From Rhodococcus ruber (lineage in GTDB: Bacteria > Actinomycetota > Actinomycetes > Mycobacteriales > Mycobacteriaceae): a stretch of 64,000 bases of DNA. The notes under the pieces are model-generated. The model saw only the letters and a list, made by a program, of their open reading frames with translations, was not told where the DNA came from and did not search any database. The first letter of the stretch is position 1; each line of letters starts with the position of its first letter. Shown here one piece after another: positions 29,248 through 38,539 of the stretch. The DNA is taken from positions 62,001 through 126,000 of the forward strand of contig NZ_JAPWIJ010000010.1 in assembly GCF_027270735.1 (NCBI RefSeq), read 5' to 3'. The position numbers and the translations under genes are program-made.

Positions 29248-30981
29248 ATGCGGGTAGGAGTGGGAGTGTCCACCGGATCCGAGGTTGTGTGCGCAGCCCT
29301 CGTCACCGTCGACTTCGACGGTAGTCGCACGGTCGAGTACCGGACGGTATCGGCCGATCGCCAGGCGAACACCGATATGGGTGAGCTCGTCACTTCCGCC
29401 ATCGAGCTCATGGCATCACTGATTCCCGGACAACGATCACCCGACGCAATCGCCGTCACCTACCGCACCGAAGAGCACGCCGCGGGAATTCGTGGCGCGT
29501 TGACGCACACTACTCGCGACGTTCGGCTGGTTCCCGAATCCGCGGCGGCAGTTGCGCACCTGGCCACCACCGGCCTGATCGACGGCTACGACACGATCGC
29601 CCTGGTCGACCTAGGAGCGTCGGGCCTGTCGGTCACCGTCACCGACCGAGCGGCTGGAACGGTGTCGGCGCACGACCGGTCGGCCGCCGTCAGCGGCAAC
29701 GCTCTCGACGCACTCGTCAAGAATCTCGTCCAGGACATGACCCGTGACAACCTCCGAGACGACATTCGCGACGACCGCGGAATCGGATCGGCACGATACC
29801 GATCGATCAAGGAACAGCTCTCCCGCGAGGACGAAGTCCGGATCGAGCGTTACAGCGGTGTGCCGCTGACCGTCGACCGCAGTGCATTCGAGACCGCTGC
29901 ATCGCCGCTCCTGCGCGAGGCAGCCCTGTTCGTCCGCAGAGTGTTCGACGAGAGCACCCACGAACCCGAGGTGATCGTGCTCATCGGCGGCGGTGCCCAC
30001 ATCCCGCTGCTGGCCTCTTCCATGACCGACATGTTCCATGCGCGCGTCATTCGCCTCCCCGAACCCGACGCCGTGCTCGCCGTGGGAGCGGCCGTGGTCG
30101 CCGCGTCGGCGACCGACACCGACTACCCATTGGTCTCGGCTGCACGCCGAACCGCAGGCCGGATGAGTCGCTACTCGGGTGCGATAGCTGCCGCCGTCGT
30201 CGCGGGCGGATTGGTGCTCGCCTACGGCCTTCAGACGATGACGCCGGCAGACGACCCGAGCGTGTCCCCTGCCGGTAGCGCGACAAACCCCGTCGCGGGC
30301 TCCGGCGACTCGGGGCGACCCGTAGCCGAGGGCTACTCGCCCGGTGACACGTCGACCTCTGCCCGTAGCTCAGCAGATCCCGTCGGCCCCGCGGCAACGA
30401 CGGTGGAGTCGACGGATTCATCGTCCGGACTCACCACGTCCACGGCACCCACCACCACGCCGACGCTGCGACCTGCTCCCGATCTCCCGCGCATCGAATG
30501 GCCGGTCGGTCCGCCGCCGGAGTCGTCGTCACCCGAAGCGGGCACCGGGGGCACCGTCGTGCCGCCGACACCGGTCACTCCCGAGCCCACGACGCCCGCA
30601 CCGACCACCACTGCGCCCGTCGAGCCCACCGACCCCGGTGCGGGCGAGACCCCCGGTACGACGACGCCGTCCGGCCCCACCGAGCTCAGTCCCGGACCGA
30701 CACCGCAACCCTCCGCCGAGGCGGAGCCACAGAGCAGTGTGGAACCCAGCGGTGTGGAACCCAGCGGTGTGGAACCCGGCACCGTGCAACCGACCGAATC
30801 GATCACGGTTCCGACGACGGTCGTCCGCGGCTCCGATCCCACTCCGGAGCTGACCCCTCCGCCGACCGTCTGGTCGCCACCGCCTCCGGTGTCCGGTCAG
30901 AGCGTCGAGCCCCGCACATCACAGGACACGGCTGCGCCGCGAACCTCCGAGCCTGTTCCGGACGTTCAGCCGGGAACCTGA
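29248..30981 (+). CDS. membrane-anchored Hsp70-like protein with degenerate ATPase domain
   Basis: 577 residues from ATG 29248, with GGGAGG 7 nt upstream. Residues 1-300 have the actin/Hsp70 fold, but the signature loops are altered: [10 protein letters not shown] where DFGTSNT is expected, [12 protein letters not shown] for DFGGGTxD, and [11 protein letters not shown] for the adenosine loop. ATP hydrolysis is therefore doubtful. A transmembrane helix (about 318-338) leads to a roughly 240-residue Pro/Thr/Ser-rich extracytoplasmic tail with VEPSG repeats. There is no substrate-binding domain. It is divergent from groES and overlaps tsaD tail to tail by 16 bp. Possibly a sensor or scaffold. 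Confidence 0.78.
   Translation: MRVGVGVSTGSEVVCAALVTVDFDGSRTVEYRTVSADRQANTDMGELVTSAIELMASLIPGQRSPDAIAVTYRTEEHAAGIRGALTHTTRDVRLVPESAAAVAHLATTGLIDGYDTIALVDLGASGLSVTVTDRAAGTVSAHDRSAAVSGNALDALVKNLVQDMTRDNLRDDIRDDRGIGSARYRSIKEQLSREDEVRIERYSGVPLTVDRSAFETAASPLLREAALFVRRVFDESTHEPEVIVLIGGGAHIPLLASSMTDMFHARVIRLPEPDAVLAVGAAVVAASATDTDYPLVSAARRTAGRMSRYSGAIAAAVVAGGLVLAYGLQTMTPADDPSVSPAGSATNPVAGSGDSGRPVAEGYSPGDTSTSARSSADPVGPAATTVESTDSSSGLTTSTAPTTTPTLRPAPDLPRIEWPVGPPPESSSPEAGTGGTVVPPTPVTPEPTTPAPTTTAPVEPTDPGAGETPGTTTPSGPTELSPGPTPQPSAEAEPQSSVEPSGVEPSGVEPGTVQPTESITVPTTVVRGSDPTPELTPPPTVWSPPPPVSGQSVEPRTSQDTAAPRTSEPVPDVQPGT
30737..30779 (+). repeat. 15-bp in-frame tandem repeat
   Basis: Nearly three copies of gtgtggaacccagcg at 30737-30751, 30752-30766 and 30767-30779, encoding repeated VEPSG in the extracytoplasmic tail of the Hsp70-like protein. 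Confidence 0.85.
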
Positions 30982-32000
30982 CTGGTCGCAACCGACAGAC
31001 CGGGATCGGTCACTGCGGTGAGCGCAGACGGCGCAGCGCCGCCGGCGACGAGATGTGCACCCAGGGCTGCGATCATGACACCGTTGTCCGTGCACAGCCG
31101 CGGCTTCGGTATTCGCAGCGTCAACCCCTGCTCGGCACAACGGCTTTCGATCAACGACCGGATGCGCGAGTTGGCCGTGGCACCCCCGCCGAGAACGATC
31201 GTGTCGACGTCGACGTCCGTTGCCGCACGAACCGCCTTCATCGTCAACACATCGGCGACGGACTCCTGAAACGATGCGGCGATGTCAGCTACCGGAACAG
31301 GATCGCCGGCGCGTTGCCTGGCCTCGACGAATCGCGCGACCGCGGTCTTGACCCCGGAGAAAGAGAAATCGTACCGGGCATCGCGAGGGCCGGTCATTCC
31401 CCGGGGAAATGCGATCGCGGACGGATCACCCTCGCGCGCAGCAGCATCGAGAGCAGGCCCGCCCGGGTAGCCCAATCCGAGTAGTCGTGCGACCTTGTCG
31501 AACGCCTCGCCGGCGGCGTCGTCGACCGTCGTCCCGAGCTCGACGATCGGCCGAGACAGATTGTCGACGTGCAGCAGATGCGTGTGCCCACCGGAGACCA
31601 ACAGGGCAACACACGACGGCATCGGACCGTGTTCGAGCGTATCGACCGCAACGTGCCCCCCGAGATGGTTCACCGCATAGAAGGGCACGCCCCAGGCTGC
31701 GGCGTAGGCCTTGGCCGCAGCGACCCCGACCAGCAGCGCCCCGGCCAGTCCCGGCCCGATCGTCACCGCGACGGCGTCGGGACGATCGATGTCGGCCGTC
31801 GCCAGAGCTCGCCGCATGGTCGGCACGATGGCTTCGAGGTGCGCCCGTGACGCCACCTCGGGCACCACTCCGCCGTAACGGGCGTGCTCGTCGACGCTCG
31901 ATGCCACCTCGTCCGCCAGCAGCTCGCACTGTCCACCGTTCCACCGGACGATCCCGACTCCTGTTTCGTCGCAAGAACTTTCGATACCCATGACGATCAT
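30966..32000 (-). CDS. tsaD: tRNA N6-adenosine threonylcarbamoyltransferase TsaD
   Basis: A 344-residue ASKHA-fold enzyme that transfers threonylcarbamoyl from TC-AMP to A37 of ANN-reading tRNAs (t6A), working with TsaB and TsaE. It starts [15 protein letters not shown]. Metal-binding His residues lie in AVNHLGGH, and the nucleotide loop is [11 protein letters not shown] with [11 protein letters not shown] near the end. Length is normal. ATG 32000 overlaps the rimI stop by 4 bases (ATGA), as part of the tsaB-rimI-tsaD operon. Confidence 0.96.
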   Translation of the reverse strand: MIVMGIESSCDETGVGIVRWNGGQCELLADEVASSVDEHARYGGVVPEVASRAHLEAIVPTMRRALATADIDRPDAVAVTIGPGLAGALLVGVAAAKAYAAAWGVPFYAVNHLGGHVAVDTLEHGPMPSCVALLVSGGHTHLLHVDNLSRPIVELGTTVDDAAGEAFDKVARLLGLGYPGGPALDAAAREGDPSAIAFPRGMTGPRDARYDFSFSGVKTAVARFVEARQRAGDPVPVADIAASFQESVADVLTMKAVRAATDVDVDTIVLGGGATANSRIRSLIESRCAEQGLTLRIPKPRLCTDNGVMIAALGAHLVAGGAAPSALTAVTDPGLSVATSQVPG

Positions 32001-32488
32001 CGGGCTGATCCTTCGGTTCGTTCCGGCCGACGCATGGTGAAGGCGTCGGCTCCGCTCGGCTGGTAGTACTTCGCTCTGGTACCCACGATCTCGAACCCCT
32101 CGCGTCGGTACAACTCGATGGCAGGCTCGTTGTCGGTGCGGACCTCGAGAAAGACCGGGCCGCCGTGCTCGTCGGCTACCCGGAGCAGCTCGTCGAGGAG
32201 CCGGCCGCCGATCCCTCTGCGATGATGACCAGGATCGACGCCGATGGTGTGCACCTCGGACTCACCGACCACGAACGCACCGCGGCTCGGTTGCCCCAGG
32301 AGGGCGATGCCTGCGTAGCCGACCACCTCGCTGCCCTCGCGCGCCGTGACGTAATGATTTTGGGGCGCAGCCAGTTCCGCGACGAATGCATCCTCGGACC
32401 ACGGGTCGTCACCCTCGAAGAGGACGGTCTCGAGGTACGCGCACCGGGGAGCGTCCTGCACGGTCATGCGCTCGATCGACACCGTCAT
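31997..32488 (-). CDS. rimI: ribosomal protein S18-alanine N-acetyltransferase RimI
   Basis: A 163-residue GNAT acetyltransferase. The acetyl-CoA loop is [15 protein letters not shown]; the C-terminal part is [34 protein letters not shown]. RimI acetylates the N-terminus of ribosomal protein S18 and possibly other proteins. It is sandwiched between tsaB and tsaD with ATGA overlaps on both sides, the usual actinobacterial arrangement (Rv3421c-Rv3420c-Rv3419c). Confidence 0.93.
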   Translation of the reverse strand: MTVSIERMTVQDAPRCAYLETVLFEGDDPWSEDAFVAELAAPQNHYVTAREGSEVVGYAGIALLGQPSRGAFVVGESEVHTIGVDPGHHRRGIGGRLLDELLRVADEHGGPVFLEVRTDNEPAIELYRREGFEIVGTRAKYYQPSGADAFTMRRPERTEGSAR

Positions 32489-33153
32489 TGCCGAGCCTTC
32501 GCCGCGGCGCGTTCGTCGAGTGTCTTGGCATCCGGGCGGCGTAGATACAGCGGGACGAGCGGACCCGGGACGACGCCACTCGCGATATCGGCCGCCGCGA
32601 CCTGGATCAGACCGGCTGGTGACGGTGCCTGCACGTCGCGAATCGGCAGGTCGAATTGTGCAACATGCGGAGCGGAGCCAGCGACCGCGTCGACTCCGAG
32701 ATGGTCGAGCTCAGCGGGAGCCAGAACGTCGGGTCCCTCTGTGCGCACCCCTGCTTCGTACCGGGCCCAATAGATTTCGCGACGACGCGCATCGGTCACC
32801 ACCAGCAGGGTCCCTGGCTCTGCGACATCGGCCGCAATCGCGTCGAGGCTGCAGACCCCGTACACCGGCACCCCCAGTGCGTCACCGAACGCCGCTGCCG
32901 TCGCCATTCCCACCCGTAACCCGGTGTAGGGGCCGGGCCCGACGCCGACGACGACGGCATCGAGGTCGGCCGCGGTGATGTGGGCCTCCGTGAGGCACTC
33001 GAGAATGTTGGGCGTCAGGATCTCCGCGTGCGACCGCGCGTCCACCCGGACCCGCGTGGCGAGGGTCTCGACCGGAGCACCGGCGGCCTCGGTCAGGCGC
33101 ACCACACCTGCGGTGACGGCGGGGGTCGAGGTGTCGACGGCAAGTACAAGCAC
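32485..33153 (-). CDS. tsaB: t6A biosynthesis protein TsaB
   Basis: A 222-residue TsaD paralogue (MLVLAVDTSTPAVTAGVVR; VGVGPGPYTGLRVGMATAAAFGDALGVPVYGVCSLDAIA) that lacks the metal site and supports TsaD in the t6A complex. It is first gene of the tsaB-rimI-tsaD operon. In M. tuberculosis tsaE lies directly upstream; here tsaE is 13.6 kb away beyond the accessory block, so t6A genes are split. Confidence 0.94.
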   Translation of the reverse strand: MLVLAVDTSTPAVTAGVVRLTEAAGAPVETLATRVRVDARSHAEILTPNILECLTEAHITAADLDAVVVGVGPGPYTGLRVGMATAAAFGDALGVPVYGVCSLDAIAADVAEPGTLLVVTDARRREIYWARYEAGVRTEGPDVLAPAELDHLGVDAVAGSAPHVAQFDLPIRDVQAPSPAGLIQVAAADIASGVVPGPLVPLYLRRPDAKTLDERAAAKARQ

Positions 33154-33246
33154 GAGGGTTCAGGTTACGCGTCCGCGCGTCCAGGTACGCATTCCCGCGG
33201 TGCGCGGACCCTCGGACTCTGCTACGAGGCTCCGCGCACATCGAGG

Positions 33247-34482
33247 TCAGGCGACAGCGGACAGAATCAGATACTGCGCCGCAGTCTTCTGGTGCACACC
33301 GAGTTCGTCGTCGGTGGTCTCCACCATCGCGGTGTACCTACCCACGTGTACACGGCATCGGAGAGAGGTTTTCGTGGCCGACTCCTTGGTCATGCACATC
33401 GATCCGGGTACGCCCGGTGCCGGTGCGGACTCTTCGTACACCCCGTCGGCGAGATCGCTGTCGTTCATCGCCTGATACAGCTTCTCGGCACCCGATTCGT
33501 CCGCACTGCGAAACACCATCGAGTCGTCGATGGCGATTCGATCGGTGCCGGTCTCGTCGATGACGTCGTCGATGTCGCCGCCCTCGGTGAAGTGTTTGAG
33601 TCCACGAGTTCCGTAGACGCTGAGTTGGTTCACCGAACGCTGCTCGGCCGGGAGCGTCAGGATCAGCACGTTGTCGACGTCGATGGGCAGAGTAGTGAAT
33701 TGCCCCATCGGGGTCTCCGGGAATTCGTCGAGTAGACGTCCCTGCTCGTCCACGGTGCGTGCGACGGTCGGCGCGATCCACTGTTCGTCGCCGGTACCCG
33801 AGTAGCCACTGACGTAGATCAGGAAGTCTCCCCGTGCCGTGAACGTGTCCACCCGCACACCCGGCCCTTCTGCGTCAGGGCTGATCGACGCTGCGGTCTC
33901 GGGCAGAACGTCGATAGCGGTCTCGGTTGCAGCGGCCCGAGCGGCTCCCCCGGACTCGGCCGGCGGGGCTTCGGTCAGCATGACCTGGTGCACCCCGTCC
34001 GCCGCCGCGATGGCCGCGCCAGAATCGGGGAACCTGAGCACCGAGATTCTCAGTGCGTTGGCTTCGCCTTCTGCACCGACGGGAGTATCGGACGTGCGAC
34101 CCGTTGCGAATCCGGACAGCATTCCCGCGTTGCTCAGCACCGGTACCGCCTCCGGCGGCAGGATCAGATCGGTCGCATCCGGGCTCTGCAACACTCCGAG
34201 TGCGGCACCGTTCACCAGCGACGGGTCGATGTTCGACGGCAGCACGACGTATTCCGCGAGACGCTGCGCCTCGATCACGTAGCCCTGCTGCTCGTCGCGC
34301 ACCGTGGCGTACTCGGCCTGCGGCCAGGTCCGATAGTCGGCGGTGTCGAGGTCGGTCGGCGCAGACTCGGTGGATGTCACGGGAGCGGTGTTCGCAGATT
34401 CCACAGTGTCGGTGCCACAGCCCGCAACCAGAATCGATGTCACCGCGGCAACTACTGCCCCGGCTCGGAATCGTCTGTTCAT
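33247..34482 (-). CDS. predicted lipoprotein, paralogue A (DUF7373-like)
   Basis: 411 residues from ATG 34482. Signal peptide with lipobox LVAGC (Cys near 22), so anchored on the outer face of the membrane. The mature protein has no known catalytic motif but is clearly paralogous to the lipoprotein at 35250-36491: shared TxxxRTxPQAxxxxV, QRxAEFVVxPSxIDPxLV, LRFPDSGAA, DxLPxTxxS, and a C-terminal Cys pair (SMCMTKE, SLRCRVHVGRYTA). It resembles rhodococcal lipoproteins grouped as DUF7373. It is divergent from the 34633 gene and preceded by a GGAAC-N17-CGTC promoter-like element. Confidence 0.8.
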   Translation of the reverse strand: MNRRFRAGAVVAAVTSILVAGCGTDTVESANTAPVTSTESAPTDLDTADYRTWPQAEYATVRDEQQGYVIEAQRLAEYVVLPSNIDPSLVNGAALGVLQSPDATDLILPPEAVPVLSNAGMLSGFATGRTSDTPVGAEGEANALRISVLRFPDSGAAIAAADGVHQVMLTEAPPAESGGAARAAATETAIDVLPETAASISPDAEGPGVRVDTFTARGDFLIYVSGYSGTGDEQWIAPTVARTVDEQGRLLDEFPETPMGQFTTLPIDVDNVLILTLPAEQRSVNQLSVYGTRGLKHFTEGGDIDDVIDETGTDRIAIDDSMVFRSADESGAEKLYQAMNDSDLADGVYEESAPAPGVPGSMCMTKESATKTSLRCRVHVGRYTAMVETTDDELGVHQKTAAQYLILSAVA

Positions 34483-34512
34483 TTCTGTCCTTTCGCTGAC
34501 GTCTCCGATGTC

Positions 34513-34539
34513 AGACGCAGCGCTGACCGACAATGTTCC
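34513..34539 (-). promoter_or_regulatory. ECF-type promoter of lipoprotein A
   Basis: On the minus strand GGAAC (34539-34535), 17-nt spacer, CGTCT (34517-34513), about 30 bp before the start codon. Same design as four other elements in this block. Confidence 0.65.
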
Positions 34540-34552
34540 GCACTCGGTTGCG

Positions 34553-34579
34553 GGAACAAATGGCGGGATTCCAGCATCC
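34553..34579 (+). promoter_or_regulatory. ECF-type promoter of the 34633 gene
   Basis: GGAAC (34553-34557, within GGGAAC), 17-nt spacer, CATCC (34575-34579), 53 bp before the start. It is back to back with the lipoprotein A promoter, the -35 boxes only 13 bp apart. Confidence 0.6.
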
Positions 34580-34632
34580 GATCGGCGACCACACCAGCCC
34601 GACGCGGCTGCACATGACGATTCGGAGTTCAG

Positions 34633-35178
34633 ATGAGCGCACCCGACAGTTACCAGAACCCACAACCGAGTCCCGGTGAACCTGTGCCCGGCCCACGACG
34701 TTCGCGCGCGCTGCTCGTCGGTGGCGGGATCGGCGTGGTTATCGTCGCGGTAGTTGCCGCTGCCGTGGTGATTCCTCGGCTCACCGACTCCGATTCCGAG
34801 TCGGTCGACGCACCGGCCACCGCGACGGTCGATCAGGACCGCGACGCACAGGACATCGAGGCGTTGACGACCCGCTACCTGAGCATCCTGGGCTCGAACG
34901 GTGGCCCGGAGGGCTTGGCTCCCGTGCGATGTCAGGCGGCAATCACCCGGGCCGAGAACGCGCCGACTCCTGCGCCGTTCCCCGACGGCGACGAGATGGT
35001 GGTGGCCGAGACGCTCACGCAGAATTTCTACGGACCCGATCAGGCGACGTCGAGGGTGGTGGTCGGCGCTACCGTCGACGGCGTTCCGAGCCTCGAGGGA
35101 GGCGACGGAACCATTCTTGCCATGGACTTTCTCCGCGAGAACGGCACGTGGACGGTGTGCCGAGTCGATCCCCAGTAG
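34633..35178 (+). CDS. membrane-anchored extracytoplasmic protein, Hsp70-ectodomain type
   Basis: 181 residues: a Pro-rich cytoplasmic start, a single transmembrane helix (about 27-48, LLVGGGIGVVIVAVVAAAVVI), and an extracytoplasmic domain of about 120 residues. That domain matches the ectodomain of the Hsp70-like protein at 40413-42071 (ATSRVVVGATVDG...GGDGTILAMDF...WTVCR here, ATTRIRVRATVNG...DGDGSIIAFDF...WKICR there), including two conserved Cys. The fold may be NTF2-like. It could be a free version of the sensor domain. Single-gene unit with its own ECF-type promoter. Confidence 0.75.
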   Translation: MSAPDSYQNPQPSPGEPVPGPRRSRALLVGGGIGVVIVAVVAAAVVIPRLTDSDSESVDAPATATVDQDRDAQDIEALTTRYLSILGSNGGPEGLAPVRCQAAITRAENAPTPAPFPDGDEMVVAETLTQNFYGPDQATSRVVVGATVDGVPSLEGGDGTILAMDFLRENGTWTVCRVDPQ

Positions 35179-35249
35179 ACAAATCGATCACCAGGCGGCA
35201 GGCGGCTCCGGGACTGTTCGACTCCCGGCCGCTGCCGTGTCGGGTCGCG

Positions 35250-36491
35250 TCAGGACTCCGTCGCTGTCTTCAGTACCGAGTACTGAGCCGCAGCCATCTG
35301 ATGCGCCTTGGTTTCGTCCTCGAGAACCGAGAACTCGGCGGTGTAGCGGTCCTGGTGCAGCAGGCAGGCGGTCCGAACCCCGACGGTGGTGTCCTGCGTC
35401 AGGCAGGTGGAATCGGGCACTCCCGGGGCACCGGCCGACACCGCGAAGCCCATCTCCTCGTATTCCTTCACGAGCATCTCGTACATCGTGCCGGCTCCGG
35501 CCGCATCGGCGGATCGGTAGACGGTGGTGCCGTTGGACGCCTGCAGATCACTGTTGGACTGCTCGAATTCCTCGAGCATCCTGGTCGAGTCGGTCGAGAA
35601 GTGTGCGGCACCGCGCGGGCCGTAAACGGCGCGCCTGCTGTTGTCCCTGTTCTCGTCGTCCTCCTCGAGGGTCAGCACCAGGATCTTGTCCACATCGATC
35701 GGCAGCGATGCGAACCCGTCGAGGGGCGTGGCCGGAAACGTGTCGATCAACGTTCCTTGGCGATCGACCGTGGTGGCGATCGACCGGGCAACCCAGTCTT
35801 CCTGGCCCACGGGCGCATGGGCTTCGACGTCGATCACGTAGTCACCGCGAGCAGTGAAGGAGTCGCTCGAGGTGAGGCCGTCCACGTCGCTCTTGGAGGA
35901 GACGAGGGTGTTCGGTAGGACATCGATCGCGCTCGGCTGCGCGCCCTCGCTGTACTCGGTCGGCAGATAGGTCTGCTCGATCAGCCCGCGAGCAGCACGC
36001 TCGGCCGATCCCGCGTCCGGAAATCGCATCACCCTGATGGCCAGCCCGTTTCGAGTGGCCGGATCCACACCAGGTTCGTCCGGTCGGTACCCGGCCCCTG
36101 CACCGAATCCCATCACCAGATTCTGCGCCGCCAACACATCGGCCTGTCCGTCGGTGAAGACGGTCTTGCGCGTCGCCTCCGCGCTGGCGAACGGCCCAGT
36201 CGTCTGCGAGTAGCTCTGCACCAACTTCGGATCGATCTCGCTGGGAATCACGACGAACTCGGCCATCCGCTGGCCCTCGACCAACCGGCCCTGCTTCTCG
36301 TCGGTCACCGACCCGAACGGCGCCTGCGGAATCGTGCGAAAGGTACCGGTATCGAGGTCGCCGGGAACCGTCGGACCGACGGCCGTATCTCCCGGCGGCG
36401 CGGCCTCGTTCGAGTCTCCGGCCGAACAGCCGGTCAACAGTGCCATCGCGGCACCTATGGCAAGCACAGATCGAGTACGCGTCGAACGCAT
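35250..36491 (-). CDS. predicted lipoprotein, paralogue B (DUF7373-like)
   Basis: 413 residues from ATG 36491 (MRSTRTRSVLAIG), lipobox LLTGC (Cys near 22). It is paralogous over its full length to the lipoprotein at 33247-34482, differing by 2 residues in length, with the same conserved blocks and C-terminal Cys pair (STCLTQD, TACLLHQDRYTAEF). It is divergent from the dynamin/Hsp70 operon and has a near-perfect ECF-type promoter. Function unknown; the paired surface lipoproteins may sense or stabilise the envelope. Confidence 0.8.
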   Translation of the reverse strand: MRSTRTRSVLAIGAAMALLTGCSAGDSNEAAPPGDTAVGPTVPGDLDTGTFRTIPQAPFGSVTDEKQGRLVEGQRMAEFVVIPSEIDPKLVQSYSQTTGPFASAEATRKTVFTDGQADVLAAQNLVMGFGAGAGYRPDEPGVDPATRNGLAIRVMRFPDAGSAERAARGLIEQTYLPTEYSEGAQPSAIDVLPNTLVSSKSDVDGLTSSDSFTARGDYVIDVEAHAPVGQEDWVARSIATTVDRQGTLIDTFPATPLDGFASLPIDVDKILVLTLEEDDENRDNSRRAVYGPRGAAHFSTDSTRMLEEFEQSNSDLQASNGTTVYRSADAAGAGTMYEMLVKEYEEMGFAVSAGAPGVPDSTCLTQDTTVGVRTACLLHQDRYTAEFSVLEDETKAHQMAAAQYSVLKTATES

Positions 36492-36527
36492 GTACAGCCC
36501 TTCCTGAAACTGTCGAAGTCGTCGATC

Positions 36528-36554
36528 CGACGCGCGGCAAGCCCTGATTGTTCC
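36528..36554 (-). promoter_or_regulatory. ECF-type promoter of lipoprotein B
   Basis: On the minus strand GGAAC (36554-36550, within GGGAAC), 17-nt spacer, CGTCG (36532-36528), 36 bp before the ATG. Confidence 0.7.
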
Positions 36555-36583
36555 CGACTCGGATGTCTCCGAATCACGAGCCG

Positions 36584-36610
36584 GGAACAAAAGGGTGCCC
36601 GCTCGCATCG
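36584..36610 (+). promoter_or_regulatory. ECF-type promoter of the dynamin-GrpE-Hsp70 operon
   Basis: GGAAC (36584-36588, within GGGAAC), 17-nt spacer, CATCG (36606-36610), about 60 bp before GTG 36671. It is divergent from the lipoprotein B promoter. Confidence 0.65.
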
Positions 36611-36670
36611 AACACGAGTCGGTCGCTTTTCGCGACGGCCGAAACTCGACAGCAGAACGGAGCCGGACAC

Positions 36671-38539
36671 GTGCCCGATACCGACGCACCGCCCTCGCAC
36701 GCCGGTAGCGCCGCCGACGCTGCGACGAAGAAGACCCTTGCCGGTGCCACGAAGATTCTGCGGATGTACGGGTACGACGCCACCGCGGCTCTGGCGGAGG
36801 AGAAGGCGAGCACCGTCGATCACAGACAGAGCGTCGTGGTGGTCGGTGAGGTCAAGCGAGGCAAGAGCTCACTGGTCAACGCGCTCGTGGGGGCATGGGT
36901 GTCACCGGTGGGGGTGGAACTGACCACCTCCGCCTCCTTGGTGTTCGTTCCTTCCACCTCCAGCCGCCCGGCCGGGACCGCAGAACTGGTGTTCCCCGGT
37001 GGCACCCAACACGTGGGATCGACGGAACTGCCCGACTGGGTGACGGTCACCGGTGCCCGAGTGCGCGACCCCGCCACCGTCTCGTTGCCCACTCGGGCAA
37101 TCGTGCCGCTGGTCGATTCGTCGATGGGTGAGATCGTGGTGGTCGACACGCCGGGATCGGGCGGGCTGGATTCGGTCGCCGCGCAACTGTCGGCTCAGTC
37201 CGCGCAGCAAGCGAGCGTGCTCGTTGTGGTCAGCGATGCGAGCAGCACGCTGACCGCACCCGAAATGGACTTCGTTCGCGACGTCGCATCGACGGTCGAC
37301 GCCGTGATCGTCGTGGTCTCCAAGACGGACAAGAATCTGCGGCGTTGGAAAGTGGTGGTGGACGAGAACAGGCGGCTTCTGCAGCAGCATCTGCGGCGCT
37401 CGGTTCCGGTGATCGGTGTATCGAGCGTCCGAGCACTCGTCGCCCGCGAACAACCCGACGACGCAGACCGCGTCCGAGCCGAGCGAGCCTCGGGCATCGT
37501 CGAGCTACGGGAGATGATCGCCGCTCGGTTGGGCGACGGAACCGAACGAGGAACGCGCGACGGTCTACGCACCGCCCTGGAAGGACTACGCCGAGTACAC
37601 GCCAAGATCAAAACGGATATCTCGATCACCGAGGCGGGCTCGAACGCACTCCCCGAGCTCACCGCGCAACGAGACCGTCTGCAAGAACTCAAGGACACCA
37701 GCGTTCAGTGGGAACAGTGGCTCGGCCGCGACCTGACCCTCGCTCGACAGCGTGCACTTGCACATCTGGACACCGAACTCGATCGGGTCAGAACGAAGTG
37801 GACGACGCGAATCAACAAGTCCGGCATGGAGGTTCTACGAAAGAACCCTCAGGTGTTCACCGCCGAGATCGAGAGCGACCTGCTCGCGGCCATGACCGGG
37901 ACGGTTCGACTGTTCCTGGACGAACTACGCCGCGTCGCAGAGCCGTTGTTCGAGTCGCCGCAGATCTGGCAGCAGATCGAGGCGAACATCGCGGCGTCGA
38001 TGTCGGGTGAATCCCTCAGTACCGGTGAAGTGGCCAGCAAGCGTCAGGGTCTACTCGATCCGAGCATCCTGTCCATGGGGATGATAGGCACGTCGATGCT
38101 CGGCGCCCTGATCGGCGTCGGGGCCGTCGCCGGCGTGGTCTGGATCGGAGTCAATCTCGGGTACAAAGCCATGCGCACCGGAAAGCAGAACCTGCTCAAC
38201 TGGTTGCGCGAGACAACCGGCACGGCAAAGGCGAGCACGGCTCGCATGCTCGAAGCCGCTCTCGCACTGGGGCGTCCGGAAATAGTGGTGCGCTACCGCG
38301 ATCACATCCGAACCTCCATCGACACGGTGCAACAACAGATGGCCGACGCCAAGGACGCAGCCAGGCTCGATGCCGCCGGGCGTGACGCCACCCTCAAGCG
38401 CCTGTCCAACAACCTCCGCGTCGTCACGGCCACCATCGCCGAGATCGACAATGCGCTCACCCGTTCGGTCGCACGAACCCACGAAGCGGGAAACGCCACG
38501 GCCACAACCGAATCCGTCGAAAGCGAGACAGCCTCGTGA
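36671..38539 (+). CDS. dynamin-like GTPase (IniA-like)
   Basis: 622 residues, close to mycobacterial IniA (640). The GTPase domain has P-loop GEVKRGKSS (residues 59-67), a switch Thr region (GVELTTSASLVF), VVDTPGSGG (G3) and VVSKTDK (G4). A long helical stalk is interrupted by a hydrophobic stretch (about 460-495, MGMIGTSMLGALIGVGAVAGVVWIG) in the place where dynamin-like proteins insert into membranes. IniA tubulates and fuses membranes in vitro and is induced by cell-wall inhibitors. First gene of a five-gene operon; GTG 36671 is chosen by family length. The stop overlaps the next gene (GTGA). Confidence 0.88.
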   Translation: MPDTDAPPSHAGSAADAATKKTLAGATKILRMYGYDATAALAEEKASTVDHRQSVVVVGEVKRGKSSLVNALVGAWVSPVGVELTTSASLVFVPSTSSRPAGTAELVFPGGTQHVGSTELPDWVTVTGARVRDPATVSLPTRAIVPLVDSSMGEIVVVDTPGSGGLDSVAAQLSAQSAQQASVLVVVSDASSTLTAPEMDFVRDVASTVDAVIVVVSKTDKNLRRWKVVVDENRRLLQQHLRRSVPVIGVSSVRALVAREQPDDADRVRAERASGIVELREMIAARLGDGTERGTRDGLRTALEGLRRVHAKIKTDISITEAGSNALPELTAQRDRLQELKDTSVQWEQWLGRDLTLARQRALAHLDTELDRVRTKWTTRINKSGMEVLRKNPQVFTAEIESDLLAAMTGTVRLFLDELRRVAEPLFESPQIWQQIEANIAASMSGESLSTGEVASKRQGLLDPSILSMGMIGTSMLGALIGVGAVAGVVWIGVNLGYKAMRTGKQNLLNWLRETTGTAKASTARMLEAALALGRPEIVVRYRDHIRTSIDTVQQQMADAKDAARLDAAGRDATLKRLSNNLRVVTATIAEIDNALTRSVARTHEAGNATATTESVESETAS

